Shown: positions 46,276 through 58,197 of the stretch, piece after piece | Position numbering within the stretch: position 1 is the stretch's first letter | Layout: each line of letters begins with the position of its first letter | From: Hydractinia symbiolongicarpus | Taxonomy: Eukaryota; Cnidaria; Hydrozoa; Anthoathecata; Hydractiniidae | DNA: 64,000 nt | Reading direction: 5' to 3' | NCBI RefSeq assembly: GCF_029227915.1 | Contig: NC_079876.1 | Span: 30,353,828 to 30,417,827 of the forward strand | Notes under the pieces: model-generated | What the model was told of the DNA's origin: nothing | Databases searched by the model: none | The model's input: the letters and a program-made list of their open reading frames with translations, nothing else | Translations under genes and position numbers: made by a program

Positions 46276-47651
46276 CTGCAAAAGAAAGAAATGAATTATT
46301 AAAGAGAACGAAGAACTTAGTTAAAAAAATATTAATAAGTAAAAATATCCAATTCTCAACGTCGTCGTTGTGTATTTCTTGGACAACAGGTATTAAAAGT
46401 AAGTCCACTTTTTAATTTTTAGTTACTACCCGATGTTTTTTGGCTTTTTGTACTTACTTATATAATTCCCCCGAATTTTGACACAACAACAAAAAGAAAA
46501 TCACGACCATGTTTCAAGAAGGCGAAGGTTGTAATTGTCTACAGAATTGTTGTTTGGGTTTGTCAATGTGATTTGTTCATTTTGTAAACTAACATCATTG
46601 TATCTTCTTAACCATATGGAAGTTTGTTTTATTAATTTCGATGTTTGAGAATACAATATCAACGTTTAAAATGAAACTAAAAAACACGATATTGGTCTTC
46701 ATATCAACACTCAATTGTTCATATTTCTTAATATTTCCTCTGTTTCTCATCAACGAAGACACAGCTGTTGAATATTTTGCTAAAAGTCTGTTATTCTGAA
46801 GCTTCTAATTAGCCTTAACACAGTGAAATCTCCATAATACTGAGATTGGCCGGGCAGAACGTCTAGAACTTGTCTAGAACTTTTTAGAGAGTTGATCTGA
46901 CATTCTGCCCAGTTTCAAGCATTACCTTGGATCTTGGAATACGGATTGGTGTTATCTTTGGACAGATCAAGAGAAAGCCATAAACAAAAAATAGTTTGAT
47001 TACATCGCCTTATGGTTACATTCGGTTGAAACGTTTACGCTGAAACCGTGAAAATTTTAAGTTTATTAGGGGGCCGATACGATCCAGTATTGAATTTTCG
47101 TAGTACATTCCGGATGCCATTTCACCTCTAATAGCAATGGAAAACATTTTATATATGTTGCATCAAGTCACAGTGTACTATATAAGAGAGAATTGATGGG
47201 CAGATAAACAAGCCGTCTTTTTGTAGGAAAGCTAGCTTGTTTTAATTTCTGGTCAATGGCGTATTAGCTTTGCTGAAAAAAAATTCACACTAAATTTTCG
47301 AATTAGCTGTCCAACTTTTAAACAACGTGATAGAGAAAAAAAAGTGACAAAATTTAGGCTCAATGCGCATCAATCTTTTTTCCGACTTTTGCACCTACCA
47401 CTTATTTCTGTCGGTTTTATTTTTTTGCCTAGTAAGTTTCTCTCAATTTCTGATTTTCCCTTTTACTCCAACTTTTTTATTGATACAAAATGCCTGTAAA
47501 AGTTATAATAGAAGCATTCAATATTTTCAGTTTAGCAAATATTATTATTTAAAAAAATTGTATTAATTGCATTGAATTGTATATTTTATAAACTTCCCCA
47601 ACATTTCCCAAAATCTAGTTGGTTATATATTATTGAAATTATATACTTTGG
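46276..47651. other. no gene seen
   Basis: If the exon above is real its earlier exons might lie here, but none is recognisable. Confidence 0.35.
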
Positions 47652-47922
47652 ATGGATTCTTCAGCTTCTGTTGGTACTGCAAACAAGGGTGGTCCAGGAA
47701 AGGAGTTCTAAGGCTTTTACAACTCCCATGTAAGCTAAGAAAATCGTGCAAGCGCAGCAATCACTCAACTAGACCACCAACTTAAGATATCAATACTTTT
47801 CTCGTGCTGAACATAAAGAGAAACGATAGATTCACACTTTTATAGTTCCTAGCTTAACTTGGTGGGGATTTAAATCCACAACATCCCGCACTGGAAGCGA
47901 ACGTTCTGAAACAAGGCTACCA
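47652..47922 (-). mobile_element. tRNA-derived SINE, family 1, copy A
   Basis: The minus strand begins GGTAGCCTTGTTTCAGAACG with A-box-like sequence. It has a B box (GGATTTAAATCCCC at 47864-47877), then AAGTGTGAATCTATC shared with the plus-strand copy at 48163. The body runs on to about 47652. Confidence 0.7.
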
Positions 47923-48162
47923 GTATAGTTACTAAAATTTCTGCAAATGACCAATATTTTTACAAACTCTCCTTTATGCTGCCTTGTTTTTACCGGTAAG
48001 GTAATAATGGCTTATTAATAGATTTAGCAGGAAAAAATAGGATAATCACATGATTAAACTCAACTAATTAAATGTCTCAAAAACACGAACACTTTAAAAA
48101 GCGGCGCGGTAGTGACTCTTTCAATAAAAACAGTTTCCCAAGTTCTTGTTGTTAACGAAACC

Positions 48163-48320
48163 GACTGATGGCTTTGTGGCAGAGCGCTAGCCTCTAGTGC
48201 AGAAAGTTTTGGTGTTCACATCCCAATGGAGTAAGGCTAGAGACTATTAAAGTGTGAATCTATCATTGACTCATTTATGAGAGGCTATCCTAGGTAAAAA
48301 TGGTATTAATAATAATAATA
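48163..48320 (+). mobile_element. tRNA-derived SINE, family 1, copy B
   Basis: GTGGCAGAGCG (A box, 48176-48186) and GGTGTTCACATCCC (B box, 48211-48224) are followed by AAGGCTAGAGACTATTAAAG, then TGTGAATCTATC as in the opposed copy. It ends in an ATAATAATAAT tail near 48305-48320. Confidence 0.7.
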
Positions 48321-49100
48321 TGAAAAAGAAATATTCCATCAGCGACGTTAATTTAATTAAAAATTTAAAAAGGCGTAACAAGGAGCAGTAACTTGATAGT
48401 TTTAGAGCATTTTAAATATGCACAATTTCCATTCATCAAAACATCTTGTTCATTTAAATTGAATGAAATATAATGCAGCTCATATGAAACATTCACCCCC
48501 GAAATAATACGTTCATCATAATGTTATTCAATATTCAAGGAGATGTATAAAGACAAAGACACCTTTCGGTAATGTTTACGTACCTGTTTTATAATTCTTT
48601 TCGTGTCTCATCTTTATTTCTTTATTGTAAACTTTACCTCAGTACATACCGCCCATCCTGTCCACAAACCCTTAAAAATTAGGTTGTAGGTGTTCTACCT
48701 GATGTTCTTTATTATTTACTCTTGACATAAAATGTTTATAAAATTGTTTCATTTATCTAAATAGCAAACTATCCAATTTAATTGATAAACGGAATTCTAG
48801 TTTAACAGTGTCTAAAAAACAAACGTCTGGTAGAGCTTTTCAAGAGTTTTTTTTTTTGAAAAATTAAGAAGGCGAGATTATGAGGTACAGTTTGACATTG
48901 TCTCTAATCTGTATTTATAGTAGATTTCTGTACATATAATTTATGTGGCAGATACTTTTTAATAAAAATGCTCTGGCAATTGAATTAATTGGAGGCAAAA
49001 ATACGAACTATCTGTCTGCCTGCCTTCCTACTTGGCAATCACTGTTGTTATATTATTGTTCTTCTTTCGCGCAAAGTAATTCTTAGTTTTCGGTGAGCAC
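48321..49100. other. no gene seen
   Basis: AT-rich; no exon or repeat is recognised. Confidence 0.4.
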
Positions 49101-49107
49101 ATTTATC

Positions 49108-49205
49108 GCTATATAGCAAAAAAAAAAAGCGCTGATTTATATTGTGCAGGGCGTGTGCAATGAATATGAACTGCCGCTGACTGACTCGGCGCAAATAAAT
49201 GCGCT
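49108..49205. repeat. imperfect foldback, about 100 bp
   Basis: AGCGCTGATTTATATTGTGC and the right-hand GCGCAAATAAATGCGCTATC, then AGCGC, are imperfect inverted copies around a GC-richer centre. Confidence 0.45.
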
Positions 49206-49734
49206 ATCAGCGCAGATCAAAAAGTTGAAATAATCTGACTTTTGCGCCTAGATTGCCAGAGCTTTAGCTTTTTGACTAATCAAAATAAAAGAAAAATAAT
49301 ATTTTACTTCTTCACTGTGCATTCAGCTCTTCATTTTAAAATGGCTGACAGTTAAGTGGTAAGCTCAAATGATCAACTTCATTAACTTTTTTTTTATTTC
49401 GTTGGCACGACCTCTTAGACCAGAGAGGAAGAACAGAAGTAGAAAAATCAAACCACGAAGAAAAAAATGGGGACTAAATTCACGATAAAGTAGTTGATAA
49501 TGAAGTAAATAAGAGGATAGAACAGTAAACTAATAAATAACCTTGTGAACAAAGGCTACAATCAGCTGTACATTCCCTTTACTGAAGCGATGTCGCGTAA
49601 AACGTGCCAAAAAGATAACGGGTGTTGTTGCACACATATTGGTGCAATGCAAAATTTTTTAACCAACTGTGATTTTTACATGACAAAGTAAATGAATAAG
49701 GAAACGCAAGGCAATATTTCGTTGCTTTATCAAG

Positions 49735-49895
49735 CCCAGAGCCACATTCACCAAGTGATCTTCCTACACCATCATCGACATCCTAAAGTGGACCAACACA
49801 AACACCAGTACCCACAACTATGTTCAGCAGTCCACCTGAAAGGTCACATGAAGATGCTACACCCATAGTGTCAAGTAGGGAGTCATCCTAAAGAC
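49735..49895 (+). pseudogene. proline-rich linker relic
   Basis: A plus-strand frame reads SPEPHSPSDLPTPSSTS, stop, SGPTQTPVPTTMFSSPPERS, then HEDATPIVSSRESS. Such linkers occur in the DNA-binding companion proteins of PIF/Harbinger elements, and the transposase relic lies 250 bp away on the other strand. The DNA-binding part itself is not seen. Confidence 0.35.
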
Positions 49896-50149
49896 ACACA
49901 TCCAAGAAACACCATATTGGACATATTGGATCATACGACACGTAAAACAAGCAAAAGAAGCTGAATAGGACTCAAATTTTTTAAATTGCTTTAATGAAAC
50001 AATAAAAGAGTGTGTTGTTGGAAGTCATTTCAAACTTCCCCCAGACATTTCAAGAAACAGTTGTTTTCATGTGTTGCATATGACGTTATACATCACAGTT
50101 GTAATACCAAATGAATTTGTTTTTACTCTTCGAATCCTAAAAAGATAAT

Positions 50150-50850
50150 AGCTAAACGTTTAGTGATAAGATGCATCCAATCTAGCAATCTGTTTTAACA
50201 TAATCGGTCTTATTGGAAATGCATTATCTGCAACGAAAACATAACGATATGAATCATCATTTTCTGTAATTTGTGGTGGTGTGTTGATATTGTTGTCATC
50301 AGTAAAACATCCTAGTTCACTATATTTATACATATCGCCATCACTCTGTCGGTCAGAACAGCGGTGTCTAGCAATTTAAATTCATAATTTGCATCACACA
50401 TAACTAGCAATTAATATTGTGTGTTTTTTGTAACTAAACAGATCAAAGCCACGGCAAGCTGGTACTTGCATGAAAAGATGATTTCTGACAATGGCTCGTA
50501 CACAGTGTGGAAAATTCCTTTTTAATTTAAAAGATTTTTCCACTGTTCACAGGCTGTTACTTTTAAGACATCTTTTTTCATGAGCTCATTTCAAACTGTA
50601 TCTGCAAGTTTCACACATACGAGTGACTATAGCTGGACTAACCTGAAAATTACTTGCAATGGTCCCTTCTGCCTCATCAATGGCCAGATACCGTAAAGTA
50701 ATGCAAAAAATAATAACAGTAACAAAGGATTGATTGGGAACATCTTTGATTTTCATCTAGGAAGTCTGCCACATGTAATGCCACAAGCTGACGCTGAGAT
50801 CTTACCTTCATTAACAAAACCTCATAAAACACAACTTGCTATTACATGAG
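50150..50850 (-). pseudogene. PIF/Harbinger (HARBI1-like) transposase relic
   Basis: The minus strand gives, across several frameshifts, ITLRYLAIDEAEGTIASNFQ and VSPAIVTRMCETCRYSL (N-terminal helices), FPHCVRAIV, VPACRGFDLFSYKKHTILIA, a degraded CDANYEFKLLDT-like block (shift-joined, so approximate), DGDMYKYSELG, and YRYVFVADNAFPIRPIMLK. These follow the order of the HARBI1-type DDE nuclease (DGKH, NYKG, DANY, SDG, GDEAFPL). Stops and shifts make it inactive. Confidence 0.7.
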
Positions 50851-52310
50851 AAACGAGCAAAACGAGCTGAAAAATGTCAATGAGATTGCTCCAGCAGGCA
50901 AACCGGGCTGACTTTTCTAATATTGTGCATGATTAAGGTTATTTCAATTGCAGAAAGCACATGTTCAAATTTATTTAGTTATATAAAGTTTTTATGAAAA
51001 TAATTAATTAATGCACGTTGAATAATAAATTTATATAAAAAATATAGTTCACTACTTCTCAGTCCGGCTTCATGTGCTAGTAATCAGATTTCAGCCCGGT
51101 GATAAGTCGCCTGAATGAGTGGTCGTGTTTTTATCAAGGTACCCGCATAGGTACCCCAATTGGTTTCTGAATGTTTGTAATTACCCGATATTTTTCGTTG
51201 CTTTGAGCAAAAGTTGTACACAGAACTGGCATGTAACAGAGAAAACTTTAAGTCTCCACATGTAATAATTTTGTCGGTCCTTTTTTTCTTTGTGATTCAA
51301 AATTGGCACATAACAAAAAGGCCAATATTATACTAAACAAGAAAAAGCCATGAGATTCTATAAAAGAAATATTTTTTCTACTATCAACAATCAGTCGCAA
51401 ACTCACTTTTTAAATATAGTTTATTTTATCGTGGTCACGTTGTTTTTCAGTTCGCTGAAAATTCAACGGGCAATCTGCTGCTCTTACATATTTATATTTT
51501 TCTTCTCTTTTTATTTCGGTTTTATTCAAGGTTTCTATGACAATTCAAAGTAATTCTACCTTTAAAAATTAATATTCGTTCAACCTCAGAATTTCATTAG
51601 AGTGATTGTTCTTTTAATATTTATAAAAGTTTCATGATTGACGTAAAAATCTTTTGTAAAAAATTCACAAAAGAACTACAAAAATAAGAATGGTGAGTTT
51701 GTAAATACTGAATTGTCGACTGATTTGACCTAGGACATGATTTAGTCTAGCATAATAAGGTGTGGTTTATATTTGTTTACGTTGATTAACTTTATTTTCT
51801 TTCAATCTTTATACCCATTTTATTTATTTGGTTATCTTCATCCCTTCTTTTGTAATATATTGTATTGAAATTTTTCACATTGTTATGTTTATCTTAAGGA
51901 TTATGTTTACTCACTTCATTTTCATTCATCAATCAATCCCTAAAACTTCATTTGATATTAAAACCTAACAAGCAGCTATCAAGTTACCTCCAAAAACTAT
52001 ACATTTCAAGAGTTTCTTTCATTTGTTATGAAGACAATAAAGCGGGACAAGGAACAGATCTGCATCTAGATCAATATTCATGAGAAAAAACATTGGTTAT
52101 TTACATCTGGACAAAAACATTATTCTAATACGCTTAAGTCTTTACACAAACGAAAAAGGTCTCGTAAGAGATGTGTCACACGAAGCCAGTTTCAAAAAGA
52201 GTTCCAAAACAACAAAAAAAGAAAAGCAGAAAAGTGAGTCTTCAACGTTCTTTATTATAAACTGCAAGCAGGCAATACGGGCTTTTAGGTGTTATGATTG
52301 GCTTAGCACT
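50851..52310. other. no gene seen
   Basis: AT-rich; the frames at 51350-51553 and 52080-52331 lack any recognisable domain or splice support. Confidence 0.4.
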
Positions 52311-52353
52311 CTTGACGACGGGCCAATATAGAACTGTATTGCCCGTCGTCAAG
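52311..52353. repeat. 43-bp hairpin with 17-bp arms
   Basis: CTTGACGACGGGCCAATA and TATTGCCCGTCGTCAAG pair over 17 bases with one bulged C around an 8-base loop (TAGAACTG). Confidence 0.9.
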
Positions 52354-53654
52354 AAAAATGGTACCTTAAAATGTAAACAAGCAGGAAAAAACAAGTCTCA
52401 TAAAGCATTGGAAACGATTCTACCCAACTCCTATAATACATTTATTGATGAAAACATATTTATAGGATAGAAACAACAACAATGTCAAGTTTACTTGTTA
52501 ACATATGCAGATTTAGCAACATTCGGTCTGGATACTTCGTCAATATAGCTAGCTAGTTAGCAAGCTACATTGTCGATAAAAGAAGGATGATCTTATTCGA
52601 TTATTATCGATTATTATTATAATTATTCGATTCTATCAAAATACATGACGACGAATATATATTACAAATGCGGCGCCCCTCTCATTTCTCGTTTCTTCGG
52701 CTTTATGGTTACTTGGGCAATGTATAAATCGTCGAAGCCTATGTATTCTTGGCTAGCTAGTTGAAAAATTTACTTAAATATTCGCTATAATTAAATTTTA
52801 GTTGCACATTCAACTTTTTACATTTTTCTGTGAGTGTCGAACATCGTAATGTTTTTTTTAGACAGGACTGTTTCGAATTTTTACGTCGAGTGTTTTAACG
52901 AAGTACTAGTACTAGTGGATTATATTATTTTAAAAACACTAAACCGAAATTCTTATTTCTTATCTTTATTTAACTTAGACGCTTAACAAATACAATAATA
53001 ACCGATCCTCAGTCACTGCACCGACCTCGCAAGCTCGGTCGGCACTTAGACCTCCGGCGGTATTTTGCGGTACAGCCTGGGGTAATCGATTATTATGTTA
53101 TTAATAATAATTTATAAGAAAATGATAACACCAGTTTGGTATACTGGCAAAATTCGAGTTATTTGCGTTTGTTCCACATTCAGAGCAATACAGTAGCTGC
53201 TTTTGTAGCTGCGTCAGATCAACAAAGACTGACAGCGTTCGTCTGTATGTCGTATGTATATCCTGTTAACATAAATAAAGAAAACTAAACGTCTTCTTGT
53301 TCCATTTTTTTTCATGTTTTGCCTAAACCTTGCTAAGACTAAACTCTAACCCTTACCTCGCAACAATGCTTGGAACACTGAAATTTGCGACATTCACAAA
53401 AAGTTCGTGATTTGAAATTACCGATATGTAAATATTGAATGTTTGTTTTCGCGGTATCACTTAATTCGTCTTCGCAGCTAGCATGTTGCGTTTCCACATT
53501 TTACTTACTAAAAAACACACATAAAAAAGATCAAAAAAATTGAAACTTGCAAAACGTTAGAGTGGTTTGCTAGCTCTGATAACTCTTGGAAAGAATTTGA
53601 TTTACTTTCTCAAATTTCGTAGTTAATAATTAAACAATGTTTTTGCTTTTGTAG
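52354..53654. other. no gene seen
   Basis: Contains a GCTAGCTAG cluster near 52545 and the hairpin CCGACCTCGCAAGCTCGGTCGG split at 53021-53042. It is related to the hairpins at about 26385 and 59218. Confidence 0.4.
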
Positions 53655-53663
53655 GTAGCTGAA

Positions 53664-54395
53664 ATGAATTTCTCTGACGAAGATGTATTCCTCGAAGAAA
53701 ATGAAGTAACTGATATCAGAAATGTTTCTGCACAGGTAACTCTTTAGACATCACCATTTCATTCAAAGCAATGTACACGTTTTTTATAAGAACTCTAAGC
53801 TCCGAGAAAGCCTTGGAAAGTTCTTAAGTTTAGCATTTTGATGATTACCATGGCATGCATCTGCCATTTTAAGAATGTAGCTAACTGTCAAATTTTGACG
53901 CTTTGGAGAGCTAAAAGTCGACTTCGGACGCTTAGAATAGCTAAGCGTCAATTTTTGCCGCTTAGAAGAGCAAACTGTCTAATTTCGACGCTTAGGAGAG
54001 CTAAGTGTTGATTTCAGACGCTTAGAATATAAGCGTCGATTTTTACGGCTTAGAATAGCTTACTGTAGAACTTCGACGCTTAAAAGAGCTAAAGCGTTGC
54101 TCCTCTAGGCGTCGAAATTTGACAGTTAGCTACACTAAATTGACTTATCAAGTATCAAGATATAAGTATACCTCAAAATTTCAGACACATGCTACGGTAC
54201 CAAATAAACCAACTTTTAATGTTATATGAAAAAGATAGATCGCAGCTATGAAGAAATTGAAATTCTCTCTTAAATCATTTTTGCCTTTATATTGTGGAAT
54301 GAAATAAATTTTGTCTTCGCAGAATAGTCAGCTTAATTATTTACAATCATTAGATGTTATTCTGTTTATAGGACAATAAAGCCAATAATTTGGAT
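53664..54395 (+). CDS. candidate pair of small coding exons
   Basis: Exon A (53664-53735, preceded by TTTTGCTTTTGTAG) starts with ATG and reads MNFSDEDVFLEENEVTDIRN, then VSAQ before a donor GTAACT. Exon B (54372-54395, after TTCTGTTTATAG) would add DNKANNLD before GTTAGT, in the same phase. The acidic peptide matches no family I know. The foldback array at 53877-54133 lies in the intron. A start exon of an unidentified gene is possible; chance is also possible. Confidence 0.3.
53877..54133. repeat. foldback element with an internal minisatellite
   Basis: Terminal inverted repeats of 25-26 bp (TGTAGCTAACTGTCAAATTT and complement, one mismatch) enclose about seven degenerate units of GACGCTTAGAANAGCTAAGCGTCGA. 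The units themselves are partly palindromic, so the array can form many alternative hairpins. Confidence 0.75.
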
Positions 54396-54529
54396 GTTAG
54401 TACTTATTTCATTCCTATATTTTTTTTTGTTTGTCCTAAAATTTATTTTGACAACATTCCTTCTGTTTGTGTGTATTCTGTTTGTATAAAATGCGACAAA
54501 GTTCAGATGACGAAAAGCACGTGGTCTTT

Positions 54530-54780
54530 CCCAGCCGGCACACAAACGTCGCAGAGAATTCGTAGCGACGTCGAGTTTTAGTCGGTGCGACGTCGCTTGA
54601 AGTCAAAATGGAAAGTCGCTCAAACGTCGAATTTCGACGTCTGTACGACCTCAGAGCACAATGTCCTATCGACGTCGTGGCTACGTTGTGTAGACGTCTG
54701 CCGACCTTTTACAAGCATATAACTGCGAAGTTAACCGACGTTACAGCGACTTAGGTGCGATGTTAACAAACGTAACAAAG
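54530..54780. repeat. CG-rich ACGTCG repeat patch
   Basis: ACGTCG/CGACGT and near variants recur at least a dozen times in 220 bp (AGCGACGTCGAGTTT, GTGCGACGTCGCTTG, CGAATTTCGACGTCTG). This is very high CpG density for this window. Confidence 0.65.
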
Positions 54781-55584
54781 AGGCTCTTTAAATCAAAAAT
54801 TGATTTTTAAAATTATTTTCTTTATAATCAACTAGTATTTACATTCGGTAAATAACACTAGTATCAGAAGACACTTGATAACTCATATTCATTTACAATA
54901 ACTTTATGTTTCCAAGCATAAACATTTTTCATCACCTCTGCATTTTGACGTGCGTCTTTAGTATCGAAAGTTATAAAGGATCTAAAATTACTTACTGTTT
55001 CCTCTTCTTAAAACAGGAATCTTCTCACTTCCTTTTTTGTCGTGTTTTTTTCATCAACCTAAAATAAAGAAATTTTTCTGTAGCATATGCGAAATAATGA
55101 CACCAAATAAACTTGAAATATGTATACATTGTATTTCATATGAAGTTTCAGGATAACTCTTACTTTGAGCACTAAAGAAAAAATAATAGTTGGTCAGATT
55201 TACTTAATTAAATGGAAAAATTTTTCGCGAGACAAAATTTTCGCGAATTTGCAAAAAAATTCGCGAAAATAAATCCCGTAAATCTTTATCATTTTGGTTA
55301 TTCGCGAAAAAAAATCTCGTAGCTTTTTTCAATAAAATATTGAAAAATGAAAAATAATTCAAAAATTTTCAGATTAAAGAAAATTCACGTTTCATATAGC
55401 GTAGGCTTATGGGATATATGCTCTAAAAGATATCGAATGGATTAAGTCTTATAAGTTTAAAGTGACGTGTCAAGTGGAATAAGAATCTAAAATATCTGGA
55501 ATAATTATTATTCCAGATGGATAAAGAAAAGAAATCGAGTGCGTATTTTTGTACGAAATAGTTTTCAAAATTGAAAAGTACTCA
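54781..55584. other. 5' flank of a DDE relic with TTCGCGAAAA repeats
   Basis: 55215-55325 holds four or more TTCGCGAA blocks. GTTCGCGAAAATTTATCCC at 56553 is similar in the complementary sense, so these may be degraded ends of the element carrying the transposase relic. Confidence 0.4.
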
Positions 55585-56447
55585 ATACCACACTCGATGG
55601 TAATCAACTTCGACCAGACACCACTAAAGATGATTCCGTGCTGAAAGAGCACCCTCGCCAAAAATAAGCTCTACCGTTACTATCGCTGGCGCTGCTGACA
55701 AAACGTCAATAACAGCTTTTCCATCACTTTGAGTGGCAAATTTCTCCCGATGCAGCTCCATTTATGGTGTCAACGAAAAGCATTTTTCAAACAGGTTGGA
55801 AGCTGCTAAATTTCTTAATCAAATAATTGTACCTTACGTCATTAAGCAGTGATCAAAAAGCCCTTGTCATTTTCGACGTTTTTAAAGGCCAGATGACCGA
55901 TGAAGTGCTGAAAATTCTAGCAGAAAATCATATCCTCCTCACTACCGTACCAGCTAACATGACGAAGTATTACCAGCCTTTTTTTGGGTGTGCGAAAAAG
56001 TTCTTAGCTAAGCATTTCAATGAATGGTATACTGTTCAAATTTCCAAGCAAGTCGAAGAAGGTAAGGCTATAGAAGATATAGATGTAAAACCTCGCTTGT
56101 CAGTCCTGAAACCTTTACATGCTGAGTGGTTGGTAAACCTGTATAATAAATCGACCTCGCTAGAGAGTAGAAATATAATTTTTAGTGGATGGAGGGCTTC
56201 TGGAATCGCAGACGCGATCCAAATGGGTGTGTCCAAGCTTCCATCATTAGATCCCTTTCAGGATATAGGTCCAATGGTTGAAGGTAATGCGGAAGTATCA
56301 CTAAATCTTTCTGCTGTTTATCACATGGATCAAGAGAACGCATGTATTGGTCACAACTTGGACGATGAGGAACACGATGAAGAAGAAATCTCGCAAAGAG
56401 ATGGTGATGAAAGAGGAGCATTTGATGTTTTTCAAAACTTTTCTTGA
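55585..56447 (+). pseudogene. DDE_1 (pogo-related) transposase C-terminal relic
   Basis: Fragments in order: SMVINFDQTPLKMIPC (first Asp), a shift, TVTIAGAADKTSITA, a stop, LNQIIVPYVIK. From 55827 there is a long frame with KALVIFDVFKGQMTDEVLKI (second Asp), VPANMTKYYQPF, WYTVQISKQVEEG, LHAEWLVNLYN and FSGWRASGIADA. In this family QPF should continue as QPLDLTVN, which holds the third catalytic Asp. Here it reads QPFFGCAKKF, so that residue is deleted. The acidic tail EDDEEHDEEE-like ends at 56447. Dead; unrelated in detail to the intact pogo copy at 26.6 kb. Confidence 0.75.
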
Positions 56448-58128
56448 TGACGAGTAAAGCTAGTTAATCTTGTATACTCTTGTATAATATTTTAGATTTT
56501 TTTTTTCAAAGAAAATCATTTCTTTAAAAGAGATTTAATATTTACGAAAAATCTCACGTTCGCGAAAATTTATCCCATCAAATATACCGAAATTTCTAAT
56601 TTAAAATACTTCGATAATAGTGGAGCAGTTAAAAGGCACATCAGTAATAATAATAATAAGAATCCTACCATCTGCGAGTTTTGAGAAAAGTAATAAATTT
56701 CTCGTTTAGGAGTAACTTTACAGAAGTAAGGTTTTGGGGAGTCAAGGTCTGATCAAAGTAGCTATATATAGGACGGCAGCCACACGTTGTATAAATGACC
56801 TTCATAGCACAAGCTTTAGCAAAAAACAATGAGCCCTAGATATGCGGTTGATAATTATTTGCATGGATTTTTATGTTTGTACTAACCTATACAAAGATCG
56901 AGTGTCTATAACATAATTGTTGAGCAATTGTTGTACTACTACGACTATATTAGAAACACATGTTGTACAACAAAGTGGCACAAAAGATGTTACACAACAA
57001 ATAAGGATTTTATATGAAACGAGGTAAATAACAGCAAAAAATGACTGTCACAATAACAGCAACAATAACGACATCGAACTAAAATAGACCTATTTACTGA
57101 TAGTTCCACCATTTTTGAATTTATGAAGTCGTAATGCAATATGGAAAATCAGGATATCTAAGGTAGTTTTGGCGAAAGCTACTTACTGCAAGGATTAGCG
57201 AGGAAATTTCATTAATTCTTTTTTTGCAAAAAGAATTGAACAAGTATTGAATTGTTTATAACTTAAAGAATTGCTCTGGCTATTAGGATGTAGATTTAGA
57301 ACTGGTTATAAAGTGGTTGCAGCAGAGTTTTACAATCAAGCTAGCTGCATTAGCTAGCTACACATACTTAAAATAAGAGTTGCATTACATCAAATTCTCT
57401 TTCAAGTTTTGAATAAGAAAGATTATGTAAAGGGAATGGACAAAATGAACGAATTGATAATATTTTTCAGGTATATATAAAAGATGAAAAAATCACAAAA
57501 ATTATTTTTTTTTCCAACTAATTTCTTCATCTTTTGGTCATTTTTTTTAAAGTTTTTATCACTTTCAGCAACTGTTTATTTTGACAAAAGGTCATCTGAA
57601 AGCGAAAAGAAAATTAGAGCCACAGCAATTTTTTATGCAAGATAGGTAAAAAATAAAAAATAAAGAAACTTGCCTGCTCATAAAACAACAAAAATTACGC
57701 GAGATATGATCACCTTTTGCGTGAATTCTTTAGTGAGGGAAATTTTAACGTTTTACGGGTGGATGCAAATGTCTTTCTTCATTTCTTTTCAACTCTATTT
57801 TCGTGAATCTAACTCCCACACTTCACAAACTTTCTTTTCTACACCATTTATTGATAAAATTTTTATGCAAATTATTTTTGTTAGCCATGTATATTTTACT
57901 AATTCTAACTTTTCTAATTACTTTTTCTTCTTGTTGCTTTAAATGAAACCTGCACATGGGATGTAATAAAGTTTTTGTTGACTGAAGCTAGGGAGGATGG
58001 CTAGAGCTTTTTTAATGCTCATGAAATAGACACATTATCAACCTATTTTTAAAGAAACCAAAGAAGCGATTTGTAGAAAGCAACTGGTTGAAATCACTTA
58101 ATCAACTCGTGTATCGTCAACTTGTGGT
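56448..58128. other. no gene seen
   Basis: AT-rich with a GCTAGC cluster near 57340. The frame 57670-57942 is Phe/Ser-rich and has no family resemblance. Confidence 0.4.
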
Positions 58129-58132
58129 TTAA

Positions 58133-58197
58133 CCCTACTCGTTCTCAGGGAGGATTCCGTTTACGTAATATGTTCAAAAAATCTGAACCAAATAGGG
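58133..58197. mobile_element. piggyBac-type MITE, remnant consisting of the two ends
   Basis: CCCTACTCG after TTAA, GGAGGATTCCGTTTACGTAA, TATGTTCAAAAAATCTGAAC and CAAATAGGG correspond to the fused terminal repeats of the 13738 element with the interior deleted. Confidence 0.6.
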
